Source: Magnetococcales bacterium (lineage in GTDB: Bacteria > Pseudomonadota > Magnetococcia > Magnetococcales > JADFYX01). From it: DNA of 64,000 nucleotides. The translations under genes were made by a program, and so were the position numbers. The stretch's first letter is position 1. The number at the start of each line of letters is the position of its first letter. Of this stretch, positions 44,468 to 53,566 are shown piece after piece. The notes below the pieces were generated by a model that was not told the origin of the DNA, ran no database searches, and saw nothing but the letters and a program-made list of their open reading frames with translations. The stretch is taken from contig PEAM01000023.1 of NCBI GenBank assembly GCA_002753565.1, positions 1 to 64,000 of the forward strand, in the 5' to 3' direction.

Positions 44468-46954
44468 ATGGCTTTCGTTAACATAATGACTTTTTCCCCC
44501 GATCAATCTCAGACTATTCTGCTCTTGGATGCAGAACCGAAAGCGTTGAGGGATCAACTGGCAGAGGGGGGGGTTCAGGTGGTTGTCGCCCACAACTGCA
44601 CCGAAGCCATCGCCTTCCTCAATACCACCCCAATCGATCTTCTGCTGATAGGGGAGATTGGTAACGAGGACAGGCAAGAGAGAGAGAGACTCAGGCTCCA
44701 TCTGGCCACCAAAAAACAGTCCAAACAGGGCTGCTTTCCCCTCCTCGCTCTGGTGGCATCCGAAGAGGAGGCCCACCTCGAAACAGCTCTGACCCTTGGA
44801 GCCGACGACTATCTTCTCAGGCCGCCTTCGACCCTGAGCCTCAGCAGCCGGATTGGTTGGTTGATTCGGCTAAGAGGCCGTCTCTACTCCAAAACCACCC
44901 AACTACAGGGAGAAGCGGCCCTTCAAGCTGAATTCAAAAACATCAAGAGCGCTCTGCTGCAGACCTCTTTTTATGATCTCTCCCTGTTGGGCAACCCCCT
45001 GGAGGAGATACTTAAACTGGCCCTCAGCATTATTTTATCCGCCCCCCTTCTGCCCAAAAACCCCTCTGGCGCCATCTTTCTTGCCGATCGAGATGAGACC
45101 AAACTCCGCCTGGGGTGTCAGTTGGGTATCTCGGAAAAAATCGAGAGCAGTTGTGGAGAGGTTCTCAGGGGGAGCTGTCTTTGTGGTCAAGCCTTGATTG
45201 AGAAAAAAGTTCGATTTTATAGCCATGTTGATGACAACCACACCCTATCCTACCCCGGCATGGCTCCTCACGGTCACTATATTGTCCCCCTCCTCCACGA
45301 GGGGGGCCGTGTGCTTGGTGTGCTGAACATCTATCTGGAGACCGGACGCTCTCCCTCTCGGGAACTCGAACTGTTTTTAAGCGATATTGCTCTGATTCTG
45401 GCCATGACCATCAGCCGAAAATATTTTGAAAAACGTCTCATCGCCTCCGAGGTCCGGTTTAGCTCCATTGCCAACACCTCCAACGACGGCATCATCTCCA
45501 TCAACCAAGAAAACCGCATCACTTTCGCCAACCGGCGTGCCAACCAGATCTTCCAATATAAGGAAGGTGAACTGCTGGGGGAGTCTATTGAAAAGCTGAT
45601 CCCAAAAAAATATCATCTCCGCCACAAAGCCGGACTGAAAAAGGCCGCCACCTCTCAACAGCTCACCTTGGCGGGAAAAATCGTCGAGCTGAGCGGCATA
45701 CGCAAAAATGGTGAGGCGTTCCCCATGGAAATCTCCCACTCCATGTGGGTTTCGGAGGGAGAGCCCTCCTTTGCTGCCTTTATTCGAGATGTGACAGAAC
45801 GCAAGCAGACTGAGGAAAAAATGCGCCTTCAGTCCGCCTCCATGAACTCAGCAGCCAACAGCATCATGATCTCTGACATCCAGGGAACCATCCAGTGGGT
45901 CAACCCCGCCTTTGAGGCCCTGACCGGCTATTGCTTGGATGAGGTTGTCGGAAAAAAGGTCGACATTCTCAACTCTGACTACCACCCACCAGATTTTTTT
46001 TCGAGCATGTGGAAAACACTGCAAAAGGGGGAGATCTGGCAGGGACAACTCAGGAACAGAAAAAAAGATGGCTCACTCTTCTGGGAAGAGGCGACCATTA
46101 CCCCTATCCTGGACCAAGAGAACACCATCCAACACTTTCTCTCCATCACCGAAGATGTCACCAACCAAAAAGAGATCGACGAGACCTTATGGAAGGCCAA
46201 AGTGGCCTTGGAGGCCTCTCACGATCAACTGGCGAAGGTTAACGAACTGCTCCTGGAAGAGCGAAAGATTATCGAAAATGTGGTGTTGAAAATTCAACAC
46301 TCTCCTCTCTTCGACCCGACCGACCTGCGTATTCTGGAAAAACCGATGGAGAAAAACTCAGGGGATCTGATCTGTGCCGCCAAAAAAAGCAATGGGGCAC
46401 GCCGAGTGCTGTTGGGAGACTTTGCCGGCCACGGTCTGACTGCCGCCATTGCCGGCCCTCTCATCTCAGAAATATTCTATGCCATCGGCATGGACATGCC
46501 CATAGAAGAGATGTTCAGAACTCTGAATGTCCGCCTGCTACAGGCCCTGAACGAAGATATGTACATGACCTGCGGCTGTCTGGAGTTAAACGCCCAACGG
46601 GACCAGGTTACCCTGTTTAATGCCGGCATGGTCAACATCCTCATCCTCCGCGACGGAAAAATCATCCATAGAGAGCCGTCCCGTTTTGTACCCAGAGGGT
46701 TGATGGATGTGCCGGATCAAAAAAAAGCCCCTCTGCCCATCCAACCGGGGGACCGGATCATCCTCTGCACCGACGGCTTTGAGGAGGCCACCGATCCCAA
46801 CGGCAAAATGTTGGGCGAGGAGCGGTTTTGTCAGTTGCTGGAAACACTCATCGCCCAAAACAGACCACTGGAGAGTCTCATCCAGGAGCTGGAACAGTTC
46901 CGGCAAGGGGGAAAACAGGAGGATGACATGACCCTAGTGGAGTTGACTTGCTGA
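44468..46954 (+). CDS. SpoIIE-type phosphatase with pseudo-receiver, GAF and PAS domains
   Basis: An 828-residue protein. The N-terminal 130 residues have a receiver fold, but the acceptor position reads DLLLIGEIGNED with no Asp, and the Lys position is LLRPP. A GAF-like domain follows (GHYIVPLLHEGGRVLGVLNI), then two PAS domains (NTSNDGIISINQENRITFA; MISDIQGTIQWVNPAFEAL). The C-terminus is a SpoIIE/PP2C-type phosphatase (KNSGDLICAAK, LLGDFAGHGL, FNAGMVNILI, ILCTDGFEEATD). The STAS gene 79 bases downstream is the likely substrate. A second start at 44486 is possible. Confidence 0.85.
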   Translation: MAFVNIMTFSPDQSQTILLLDAEPKALRDQLAEGGVQVVVAHNCTEAIAFLNTTPIDLLLIGEIGNEDRQERERLRLHLATKKQSKQGCFPLLALVASEEEAHLETALTLGADDYLLRPPSTLSLSSRIGWLIRLRGRLYSKTTQLQGEAALQAEFKNIKSALLQTSFYDLSLLGNPLEEILKLALSIILSAPLLPKNPSGAIFLADRDETKLRLGCQLGISEKIESSCGEVLRGSCLCGQALIEKKVRFYSHVDDNHTLSYPGMAPHGHYIVPLLHEGGRVLGVLNIYLETGRSPSRELELFLSDIALILAMTISRKYFEKRLIASEVRFSSIANTSNDGIISINQENRITFANRRANQIFQYKEGELLGESIEKLIPKKYHLRHKAGLKKAATSQQLTLAGKIVELSGIRKNGEAFPMEISHSMWVSEGEPSFAAFIRDVTERKQTEEKMRLQSASMNSAANSIMISDIQGTIQWVNPAFEALTGYCLDEVVGKKVDILNSDYHPPDFFSSMWKTLQKGEIWQGQLRNRKKDGSLFWEEATITPILDQENTIQHFLSITEDVTNQKEIDETLWKAKVALEASHDQLAKVNELLLEERKIIENVVLKIQHSPLFDPTDLRILEKPMEKNSGDLICAAKKSNGARRVLLGDFAGHGLTAAIAGPLISEIFYAIGMDMPIEEMFRTLNVRLLQALNEDMYMTCGCLELNAQRDQVTLFNAGMVNILILRDGKIIHREPSRFVPRGLMDVPDQKKAPLPIQPGDRIILCTDGFEEATDPNGKMLGEERFCQLLETLIAQNRPLESLIQELEQFRQGGKQEDDMTLVELTC

Positions 46955-47033
46955 CCATTTCTGCTAGTCTGTCCCGGTGCGGTTGGATCAGGGAGCGCTT
47001 GCTCCTGTCTTTATTGATAATTGAGAGAAATGA

Positions 47034-47339
47034 ATGGCTAAGAGTGAACTGAAGGTTTTGCGCGAAGGGGACACCCTGATCTATCAGATTGGCGGAGCGT
47101 TTGACTATGCCTTGGTAAAATTATTCAAAAAAACCTATCAGGCGGAAGGGCAGGCCGGTCGCTATGTTCTCGATTTGGGCAAAACAGAAAAGATCGACAG
47201 CTCTGCCATTGGTGGCCTGATGTATTTTCACCATTTTGCCGGGGGGAAAGATGCCGACATCACCCTGACAAACGCCAGCCCCGAGATTAAACGACTCCTC
47301 AACATTGCCCAACTCCACCACGCTTTCCATATCGAATAG
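47034..47339 (+). CDS. STAS-domain anti-sigma factor antagonist
   Basis: A 101-residue STAS protein: TLIYQIGGAFDYALVKLF, then RYVLDLGKTEKIDSSAIGGL, where the serine in DSSAIGG aligns with the phosphorylated serine of SpoIIAA/RsbV. It follows the SpoIIE-type phosphatase in the same direction and is the probable phosphatase substrate. It is convergent with the anti-sigma-type ATPase gene, 15 bases away. Together these form a partner-switching module. The controlled sigma factor or effector is not in the window. Confidence 0.85.
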   Translation: MAKSELKVLREGDTLIYQIGGAFDYALVKLFKKTYQAEGQAGRYVLDLGKTEKIDSSAIGGLMYFHHFAGGKDADITLTNASPEIKRLLNIAQLHHAFHIE

Positions 47340-47354
47340 CCGAGCAGAGCGCTC

Positions 47355-48260
47355 TCAAAGGTTTTTGGCTGCCGCCAACACCACCGCCAGGACCGTATTT
47401 CCGTTGCCTTGGTAATCCATACGATCAAAGCTTCCCCCCTTGGCCATGGCGATACCGTAACCGTGGCTTTTATAGGAGAGAAAAGGGTCTCTTTCCATAT
47501 ATTTTTTCCAGTCAAAACCGCTGCCCTGGTCCTGAATCAGAAAGCGGATCTCTTCGGTTGTCCTCTCGATATCCACCTTGACGAACTTGTTCCGGTTTTC
47601 CGGTAGAGCCAAACGGCGTTCCACCTCTTCATCCCACGCATTTTTTTCATTGAGCAGGGTTTTTTCCTGATAGGTAATGCCCAGGTTACCATGCTCAACA
47701 GCATTGACAAACAGCTCTCGCAAGCCAAAAATCCTCTTTTCTGGCTCAGGACACAGAAGAGCCAGTTGATCGGCCAACTTCCGAGCATCCAACAGGGTTT
47801 GAAACTGAAAAGAGGCGTGCTGCATCAACAGCAGGGTGTCATCAAACAGTTTGATTTTTTCCCGAAACTCCTCTTGAATGGCATGATTGGTCAGCCACCG
47901 CTCCATAGAGGGAACCAGAGAGTTCAGGTTTTCTCGGGCAACCACATCGCATACGCCACAATCCAACAGCCTGACGGCCTGATCCCGATCGATGGTATCT
48001 GTCACAACGATAAAGGGGGCCCCACGCCCCTCGGATTTCCAGAGATCGAGAACTTGCGAGCGGCAAAAATCCTGGTCATGGCACTGGGCGATAAACAGAT
48101 CCCACTCACGAATTTCCAACGCCTCCCGCATGCTCTTGACCGAATCAACATGAAAACAGCGGACCTTGATATCCCGCTTGTTAAGCTCTTGCCGCATCAC
48201 CTGAAAATCCTCATCCGAATTTTCAATCACCAGGATATAGCATGTCTCTTTATCGATCAT
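47355..48260 (-). CDS. Pseudo-receiver plus anti-sigma-type ATPase
   Basis: A 301-residue protein. The first 130 residues have a receiver-like fold (CYILVIENSDEDFQVM), but the acceptor position reads DLFIAQCHDQDF, with Ala instead of Asp. Residues about 170-300 are an RsbW/SpoIIAB-type ATPase: N-box GLRELFVNAVEHGNLG, G1 DQGSGFDW and YGIAMAKG. Such kinases phosphorylate STAS proteins. Here the likely partner is the convergent STAS gene. A functional receiver is usually present in HsbR-like signalling proteins, so its loss is noteworthy. Confidence 0.75.
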   Translation of the reverse strand: MIDKETCYILVIENSDEDFQVMRQELNKRDIKVRCFHVDSVKSMREALEIREWDLFIAQCHDQDFCRSQVLDLWKSEGRGAPFIVVTDTIDRDQAVRLLDCGVCDVVARENLNSLVPSMERWLTNHAIQEEFREKIKLFDDTLLLMQHASFQFQTLLDARKLADQLALLCPEPEKRIFGLRELFVNAVEHGNLGITYQEKTLLNEKNAWDEEVERRLALPENRNKFVKVDIERTTEEIRFLIQDQGSGFDWKKYMERDPFLSYKSHGYGIAMAKGGSFDRMDYQGNGNTVLAVVLAAAKNL

Positions 48261-48309
48261 GAAACCCCCTGTTTTGAGAAGAGCCGGTCAGAAAGAAAGT
48301 TACCATGGG

Positions 48310-49824
48310 TTAACCATACAGAGAACAGCGCCAATATTCAACGCCATTCCCCACGGAGGTCGAAAGGGTGTCAGATTGATCAGCCCCGAAGAAGAACAAA
48401 AAAAAAGCGGAGAAAAAACCGGCTACTCCCCCTTCCAGCATAATAACCCTTGCATGACGGCGGGCAGGTAATAACCCTTGCATGATGGTGGGCAGTTTGA
48501 GAAGGAGGATATAGGTCAACATCGGCAGATGAACAAGGAGCATGATCCCAATCACCACATCCGCCATGGACCAGACCAGAGCAACCGGAAAAAAGGGGCC
48601 GCAAAAGGTCATGCCGGCAAAAAACCAACGGTAGATTTTGACATTGCCACCCCAAAGATACTCAAAACAGCGCTCTGAAAAGTAGGCCCAGTTGATAATG
48701 GTAGTAAAAGCAAACATACCCAGACAGACAAAAACCAATACTCGCCCTAACCCGCCCAAACCGGCCTGAAAAGAGGTGACGGTCAGATAGGCCCCGGTCA
48801 AGCCGTGCCAATCTCCGATGGCCAGAATAACAAAGCCGGTTATGGAACAGACCACCAAGGTATCGATCAAAGGGACCAAGGCGGCCAAATAGGCCCCTTG
48901 GGAGGGGTGATCATCATTGGCACCATGCAGAAACGGGGCGATGCCCATACCCGAAAAATGGGAGAAAACCCCTCGAGATACTCCGAACTGAATCGTCTGC
49001 ATCAGGGTGTATCCTGCCACCCCGCCGCCAATGGAATAGGGGGTGAACGCATGGGTAAAAACCAGCCCCACCGCCCGCAAGCTCTCTTGAGGATTGGCAA
49101 AGAGGATGATCACCCCCCCCACCACATAAGCCACCACCATAAAAGGGGCACTGGCTACACTGAAATTGACAATGGACTTAACCCCACCCACCACCACCAC
49201 CGCCACGGCAACAAAAAGGGTCAGCGCCACCACAACCGTCGAGACCCCCAACTCGTTGGTCACCGCGTGGGCAACCGAGTTGGCCTGGATCAGATTGGCA
49301 CTCACCAACCCCTGAAAAAGAATCAGTCCTGCCAACATTGGCGCAAAACCAGGCCAGAAACGACCCACAAATTTTTCGATATAGGCCATGGGGGTGGCAA
49401 AGAGGGGGGAGTTATGGTCGGTGGGGCCATAACGAACAGAGACATACACCGAACACATGCGAAAAGAGGCCCCCATCAACGCCGACATCCACATCCAAAA
49501 CAGCGCCCCTGGCCCTCCCAGGTGGATTGCCGTACCAACCCCAGCCAGATTGCCAACCCCTATCCCGGCAGCCAAAGCGGCAATAAAGGCATCGGTATGC
49601 TGAATATGGCGGTGGTTATCACTGCTTTTTTTTCGGGATCGGCTATGCCAAGCCTGCTTGAGAACATCGATGGCACGGCGCAGAGCCACCCCTTTGGTGA
49701 GGACAAGAAAGAGAATCCCCACCTCAAGGTAGATCAAGCTGAGCATGGGGTTCCAGATCCAGGATGCCAACATCTCCACAGCTAATACTCCTTGATTCCA
49801 AGCCAAGAGACCCACCCAATCCAT
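48310..49824 (-). CDS. AGCS-family sodium:amino-acid symporter
   Basis: A 504-residue multi-pass protein with AGCS signatures: AALAAGIGVGNLAGVGTAIH, GGPGALFWMWMSALMGA, GVSRGVFSHFSGMG and LVPLIDTLVVCSITGFV. Members import alanine or glycine with sodium. The last 45 residues are unlike family members: a 28-bp tandem duplication (48441-48496) has shifted the frame. Without the second copy the protein would end MQGLLCWKGE at about 48423. The shifted tail (PARRHARVIML...) reads into a hydrophobic stretch. Transport function probably remains. Confidence 0.85.
   Translation of the reverse strand: MDWVGLLAWNQGVLAVEMLASWIWNPMLSLIYLEVGILFLVLTKGVALRRAIDVLKQAWHSRSRKKSSDNHRHIQHTDAFIAALAAGIGVGNLAGVGTAIHLGGPGALFWMWMSALMGASFRMCSVYVSVRYGPTDHNSPLFATPMAYIEKFVGRFWPGFAPMLAGLILFQGLVSANLIQANSVAHAVTNELGVSTVVVALTLFVAVAVVVVGGVKSIVNFSVASAPFMVVAYVVGGVIILFANPQESLRAVGLVFTHAFTPYSIGGGVAGYTLMQTIQFGVSRGVFSHFSGMGIAPFLHGANDDHPSQGAYLAALVPLIDTLVVCSITGFVILAIGDWHGLTGAYLTVTSFQAGLGGLGRVLVFVCLGMFAFTTIINWAYFSERCFEYLWGGNVKIYRWFFAGMTFCGPFFPVALVWSMADVVIGIMLLVHLPMLTYILLLKLPTIMQGLLPARRHARVIMLEGGVAGFFSAFFLFFFGADQSDTLSTSVGNGVEYWRCSLYG
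48441..48496. repeat. 28-bp tandem duplication in the symporter gene
   Basis: Two head-to-tail copies of a 28-bp unit beginning TAATAACCCTTGCATGA start at 48441 and 48469 and differ at only two or three positions. Because 28 is not a multiple of three, the second copy changes the reading frame at the 3' end of the symporter gene. Confidence 0.8.
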
Positions 49825-49950
49825 CGAGCTGTTCCAGGATCAATCTGTTTGATAATCGGTTTCTGCATGCTCACAATCAACGTTACAAGATAACTCACTT
49901 GCACAGACCCCCGGATGAACAGCAGAGAGATGCCCAGGTACCAAGAACTG

Positions 49951-50043
49951 TTATCGGCTAAAAGAGAGGAGAAGGGCAAGCAGGGATTTAAAGATAATAC
50001 CCACTAACAGAGCAACAAGCAGCGCAATACCCAAATTGCCCAT
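49951..50043 (-). CDS. Possible 30-residue membrane protein
   Basis: A frame from ATG 50043 encodes MGNLGIALLVALLVGIIFKS followed by LLALLLSFSR and a stop, a single amphipathic-ended membrane helix. No ribosome site is obvious, so expression is uncertain. It lies upstream of the AGCS symporter on the same strand and could be a small partner or a chance frame. Confidence 0.25.
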   Translation of the reverse strand: MGNLGIALLVALLVGIIFKSLLALLLSFSR

Positions 50044-50218
50044 AAAGGTGTTTTTTCGACCGGACACCGTAAACTAGCCACCTAAAAAAAAGATAAAACA
50101 AAGCACCTCACCCCAAACACCCAAGAAAAACAGACGAAAAAAACTCCACCACCTATCCGCTAAGAGCAGGTACGTGAAACAACGTCCGTCGGCGACATCT
50201 CTGAGAAGGGGGTGAATC

Positions 50219-50255
50219 AGGCCCACCTTTTCCGTTTATGGCGATAGGTGGGCCT
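50219..50255. terminator. Inverted repeat after the TPR gene
   Basis: AGGCCCACCT (50219-50228) and AGGTGGGCCT (50246-50255) form a perfect 10-bp stem 52 bases beyond the stop of the TPR gene on the minus strand. No T-run follows, so termination is uncertain. Confidence 0.4.
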
Positions 50256-50306
50256 GGTGAGGATAGTACTAGAAAAGGGGGGGGATAGGAAAGGGACTCT
50301 CCCCCA

Positions 50307-51092
50307 TCAACCCTGAATAATTTTTTCTGCCAGGGCTCTTTCAATCATGCGCCGGGTTTCAGAATGGTCCGGGCGAATTTTTGCAGCCTGGGTCCAGGCA
50401 TCGATGGCGGCGTCGAACTCACCCTTTTTGGCATGGGCCAACCCGAGAAAAAAGTGGAGGTTAAACCGTTTTTTATGGATCTTCGCCACCGGAGACATCA
50501 CCTTGATTGCCGCCGAGTATCGGCTGCTGTAAAGCAGCGCCTTTCCCAGCAGGGTAGCCACCCCGGCATCGAACGGGTGGGCCGATTTCAGATCGTAGAG
50601 CAGGGCGGTCGCCTCACTCAGTCGACCGGTACGGGCATAGGCCAAACTCAAATGGAGCTGACACTCCAGGTCAAAAGCCCCCAGATCGATGGCTCTCTCC
50701 AACGCTCTGACCGCCTCTTTGGGATACCCCCTGTTTAACAGCTCCCCTCCTACCCTTCTATAGTAGGTTGCACTGTGAGTTTTTTTGGGTTTCGAGGCAA
50801 AAAACAGCTTTCCAAACCATCCAGAAGCCTCTTTTCCCTGGCGAGGTGACGGGGTACGGTCTGGCTGGGTTGTTGTCTGCTTGGCAGAAGAGCGGCTTAG
50901 CTCTGATGGTTCAGGGAAGAGCGTATCGATCTCTCTGGCAGAGGGGCTATCTGAGGGGTTGGCTGATGTCAAAAAAGTGTGCCCGAATGGTGTCAAATCT
51001 TCTGAATCCAAACCACCATCCAGCGTTGAAAGCAAGGGAAAAGCAGGCTCGCTGATTGAGGCCTGATCGGCTGTTGCAACAAGTTGGCTCAT
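50307..51092 (-). CDS. TPR-repeat protein
   Basis: The start at ATG 51092 has GGAGGAGA upstream and gives 261 residues. The first 110 residues are low-complexity with many Ser, Pro and Thr. The C-terminal 150 residues hold about four tetratricopeptide repeats (LLNRGYPKEAVRALERAIDL; LSLAYARTGRLSEATALLYD; LGLAHAKKGEFDAAIDAWTQ). No signal peptide is seen, so it is probably cytoplasmic. TPR repeats mediate protein binding; the partner is unknown. Confidence 0.75.
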   Translation of the reverse strand: MSQLVATADQASISEPAFPLLSTLDGGLDSEDLTPFGHTFLTSANPSDSPSAREIDTLFPEPSELSRSSAKQTTTQPDRTPSPRQGKEASGWFGKLFFASKPKKTHSATYYRRVGGELLNRGYPKEAVRALERAIDLGAFDLECQLHLSLAYARTGRLSEATALLYDLKSAHPFDAGVATLLGKALLYSSRYSAAIKVMSPVAKIHKKRFNLHFFLGLAHAKKGEFDAAIDAWTQAAKIRPDHSETRRMIERALAEKIIQG

Positions 51093-51196
51093 TGTTTCTC
51101 TCCTCCAAGGGTTCCGCATATGACAGGATACTACCCTGGGTTACGCAAAATACAAGCCATTATTGAAAGAGAGGGCTTTGAGTGGTGGTGTCCACC

Positions 51197-52774
51197 CTAT
51201 CTTTGGAGTTCCACCCCCTGATCCAACATAACCTGAGCCGGTTTAAACCCTTGCTCTGCCGCCAACTCCAGCCAATAGACGGCCTCTTGCCTGTTGGGCG
51301 CAACCCCCTTGCCTTCCGCATACATCAACCCCATCAGATACTGTCCGTAAGCATGATTGTTGGCAGAGACCCTCTTTAGGTAGTCCATGGCAAGAGGATA
51401 GTTGGGGGGAACCCCATTGCCTTCGTAATAGATGATGCCCAGCTTGAGGTTGGTCCAGGCCAGAATTTGCGCAGAGAGGGGGTTGTCTGTGGATTCAGAT
51501 CCCGGCTCAACCACCTTCAGAAACCATTTCAGGGCCTCCTGATCGTTCTGTGGTGTCCCTTTACCATGCTGGTAGAGGGTCCCCAGGGTAAATTGGGCCC
51601 GCTTATCGCCCTGGTGTGCCGCCTGCTTGAACCAATAGAAGGCTTTGGTTGGTTGATAGCTCTCTTCTCCCCCATTTAAATAAAGATTCCCCAACACAAC
51701 CTGCGCTCGGGAATCCCCTCTCTCAGCCAATCTTCCGTAGGCAACAATCAACGGGTTTTTCTCGTTTTGTTCGTCAACACCCCCCTCATCCAGGATAGGC
51801 TGCTGAGCAGGAGCGATCCAAGAGGGTTGCGCCTGTGAAGCCTCCTGTTGAGGCTCGTCTTTTAACCGAGGCGGCGTTTGCGGTCCGTTAATAGAGGGGA
51901 CAGGCTCTCTTGGCAGGGGAGCGGTTAGGGGCAGAGCTACCCAGACGGGGATCACCCTCTGACGTGGCGAGGGGATGGGCGGTTCTAACGGGCTATTTTC
52001 CTGTTGAGACAATGCCTCTTCTTCAGAAAAGATCTCTTCTTGAGGGGATGTCACCTCAATAGCCCATCTGCCCACGGTTACCGTCTCTTCCAAAGCGTTG
52101 GAGCTGTTTGGGTCACCTTTCTGTCGTTGTCGGGGCGAGACCTGGGGCATGGCAACCAAAAGAGGAGCCTTTTTCTGAAAAGGCGTAGCCTGTGGGAGAG
52201 CCATGACAACGGGTTCCGCTTGCCTTAAGGGGATGGCTTGAGGAAGCGGAAAAGCAAGGAGTAAAATTTTGGGGCGTGGTACGGTCAGGGGTGGCTCAAC
52301 CTGAGGAGGCCTCTGTCGTGGTCGTGGTAAAAGAGAGGGGGAGTCGACCAGGGCCAGCACACTTTTTTTAAGAGGAAGAGTGACAGGAGGCGCCTGGAGG
52401 GTAGCCAGTTTTCTTTGAAGCGGGTGGGCGACTGGCAGGGCCATCTCGAAGGGAGGAACCTTCGGACGAGGGAGTATGGCTGGTGGCGAGACCAGAAGGG
52501 GATCTCCCCAGTTTTCTTGAGGTTTCTGTTGGGTCAGAGGCATCTGCTGGGGGGGATCGAGGGGAGAGATTTCCACTTGAACGGGGTTTCCACCCTGCTC
52601 GGGGAAAAGGGGGAAAAGGTAGTTTTCGAAGGTGGCCGGTTGAGCAACCACCCCCTGGTCATCCTCGCTCCCCAGCCGTTCTGGCTGCTGGGTTGTCTGA
52701 GCACTGGAATAGCCGGCAAGCCCGAAACAGGCTGCCAGGGAGAGTGCCGAGAGAGTTTTGGAAAAAAAGGTCAT
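51197..52774 (-). CDS. Secreted proline-rich protein with Sel1 repeats
   Basis: A 525-residue protein with a signal peptide (LSALSLAACFGLAGYSSAQ). Residues about 80-340 are proline-rich, with a recurring motif of the type AxPxxxPxQR (VALPVAHP-like, ALPQATPFQK, AMPQVSPRQR, ALPLTAPLPR). Residues about 355-520 carry four Sel1-like repeats (AQVVLGNLYLNGGEES, AQFTLGTLYQHGKGTP, LKLGIIYYEGNGVPPN, YLMGLMYAEGKGVAPN). Sel1 repeats usually mediate protein binding. A periplasmic scaffold is likely; no specific function is known. Confidence 0.75.
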   Translation of the reverse strand: MTFFSKTLSALSLAACFGLAGYSSAQTTQQPERLGSEDDQGVVAQPATFENYLFPLFPEQGGNPVQVEISPLDPPQQMPLTQQKPQENWGDPLLVSPPAILPRPKVPPFEMALPVAHPLQRKLATLQAPPVTLPLKKSVLALVDSPSLLPRPRQRPPQVEPPLTVPRPKILLLAFPLPQAIPLRQAEPVVMALPQATPFQKKAPLLVAMPQVSPRQRQKGDPNSSNALEETVTVGRWAIEVTSPQEEIFSEEEALSQQENSPLEPPIPSPRQRVIPVWVALPLTAPLPREPVPSINGPQTPPRLKDEPQQEASQAQPSWIAPAQQPILDEGGVDEQNEKNPLIVAYGRLAERGDSRAQVVLGNLYLNGGEESYQPTKAFYWFKQAAHQGDKRAQFTLGTLYQHGKGTPQNDQEALKWFLKVVEPGSESTDNPLSAQILAWTNLKLGIIYYEGNGVPPNYPLAMDYLKRVSANNHAYGQYLMGLMYAEGKGVAPNRQEAVYWLELAAEQGFKPAQVMLDQGVELQR

Positions 52775-53007
52775 TGGAAACCATCCGCAGCTTTATTGTT
52801 ATCCCAACAGTGTAACACTAAAACCCTGTTTTTTTCTATGCTTTATCACCTGTTAAGGCAAGATTTTATCCCAAATGGAGAGATAAAGTAAAAATTGTCT
52901 GGTAGATCGATCTGAAAGTTGTGTTATATTTTCATCCACCATTCACCAGAAGGGGTTGACATAGTGTCTCTCCCCCGCTCCCCTGTTTGATAAGAAGAGA
53001 GTAGATC

Positions 53008-53316
53008 ATGGCAATTGATTTTGAACGAGCCGGTGACACCATTACCATCCGAATCCAGGGTGAGTTCGGTCACGAGTATCGCAATGATTTCCAGAAGATT
53101 TTTACCTCTCAAGAGGGAGACCCCCACGGCCATCACTATCGGATCGATTTTAAGGAGATCAAGTACATATCCAGCGCCGGTGCGGGACTGTTGATCCGTC
53201 TGCGGGACTATTGTGGTGGAGAAAAAGCCAACATATCCCTCATTAATGTGAATGACAGGACACTTAAATTGTTGAGAATTCTCAATTTTGACAAAATTTT
53301 TCAGATAACGCAATAG
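53008..53316 (+). CDS. STAS-domain protein
   Basis: A 102-residue protein with AGAGAG before the ATG. It has a STAS fold (TITIRIQGEFGHEYRNDF, then YRIDFKEIKYISSAGAGLL), with a serine pair in SSAGAG at the position of the phosphoserine. It resembles the STAS protein at 47034-47339 and may share the same phosphatase and ATPase. It precedes the stator-like locus by 250 bases, so coupling of that locus to partner switching is conceivable but unproven. Confidence 0.8.
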   Translation: MAIDFERAGDTITIRIQGEFGHEYRNDFQKIFTSQEGDPHGHHYRIDFKEIKYISSAGAGLLIRLRDYCGGEKANISLINVNDRTLKLLRILNFDKIFQITQ

Positions 53317-53566
53317 ATTCTCATTTCACCCCTTTTTCTCCTCCCCGTTCTCAACAGACTCCTTCTATCATGGCCTGCTTGAGTCGATGCCATTGGGTGA
53401 CCTTTCTGCCTAACCTCTTCTCTTTACTAAAGAGAGGTGAAGTTCGTGGTGGGTGAATCCTGATGGGGGGAATTTGTATAACCTGATTGACCGGATTAAC
53501 CTATTCGGTTACTATCGTGCGTCAATTTTCTTTTAATTCTTTAATCATGGCAGATGGCGCAGATAT

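Larger units (their letters stand above)
49825..50306. other. Intergenic stretch between symporter and TPR genes
   Basis: About 480 bases. It holds a possible 30-residue membrane ORF (49951-50043, minus strand) and a 10-bp inverted repeat at 50219-50255. No other gene is evident. Confidence 0.4.

Noticed and set aside
48805-49785. Long + strand frame of 326 codons opposite the symporter
   Set aside because: It is antisense to a clear membrane transporter and is rich in His, Gly and Gln, an artefact of the reversed hydrophobic codons.
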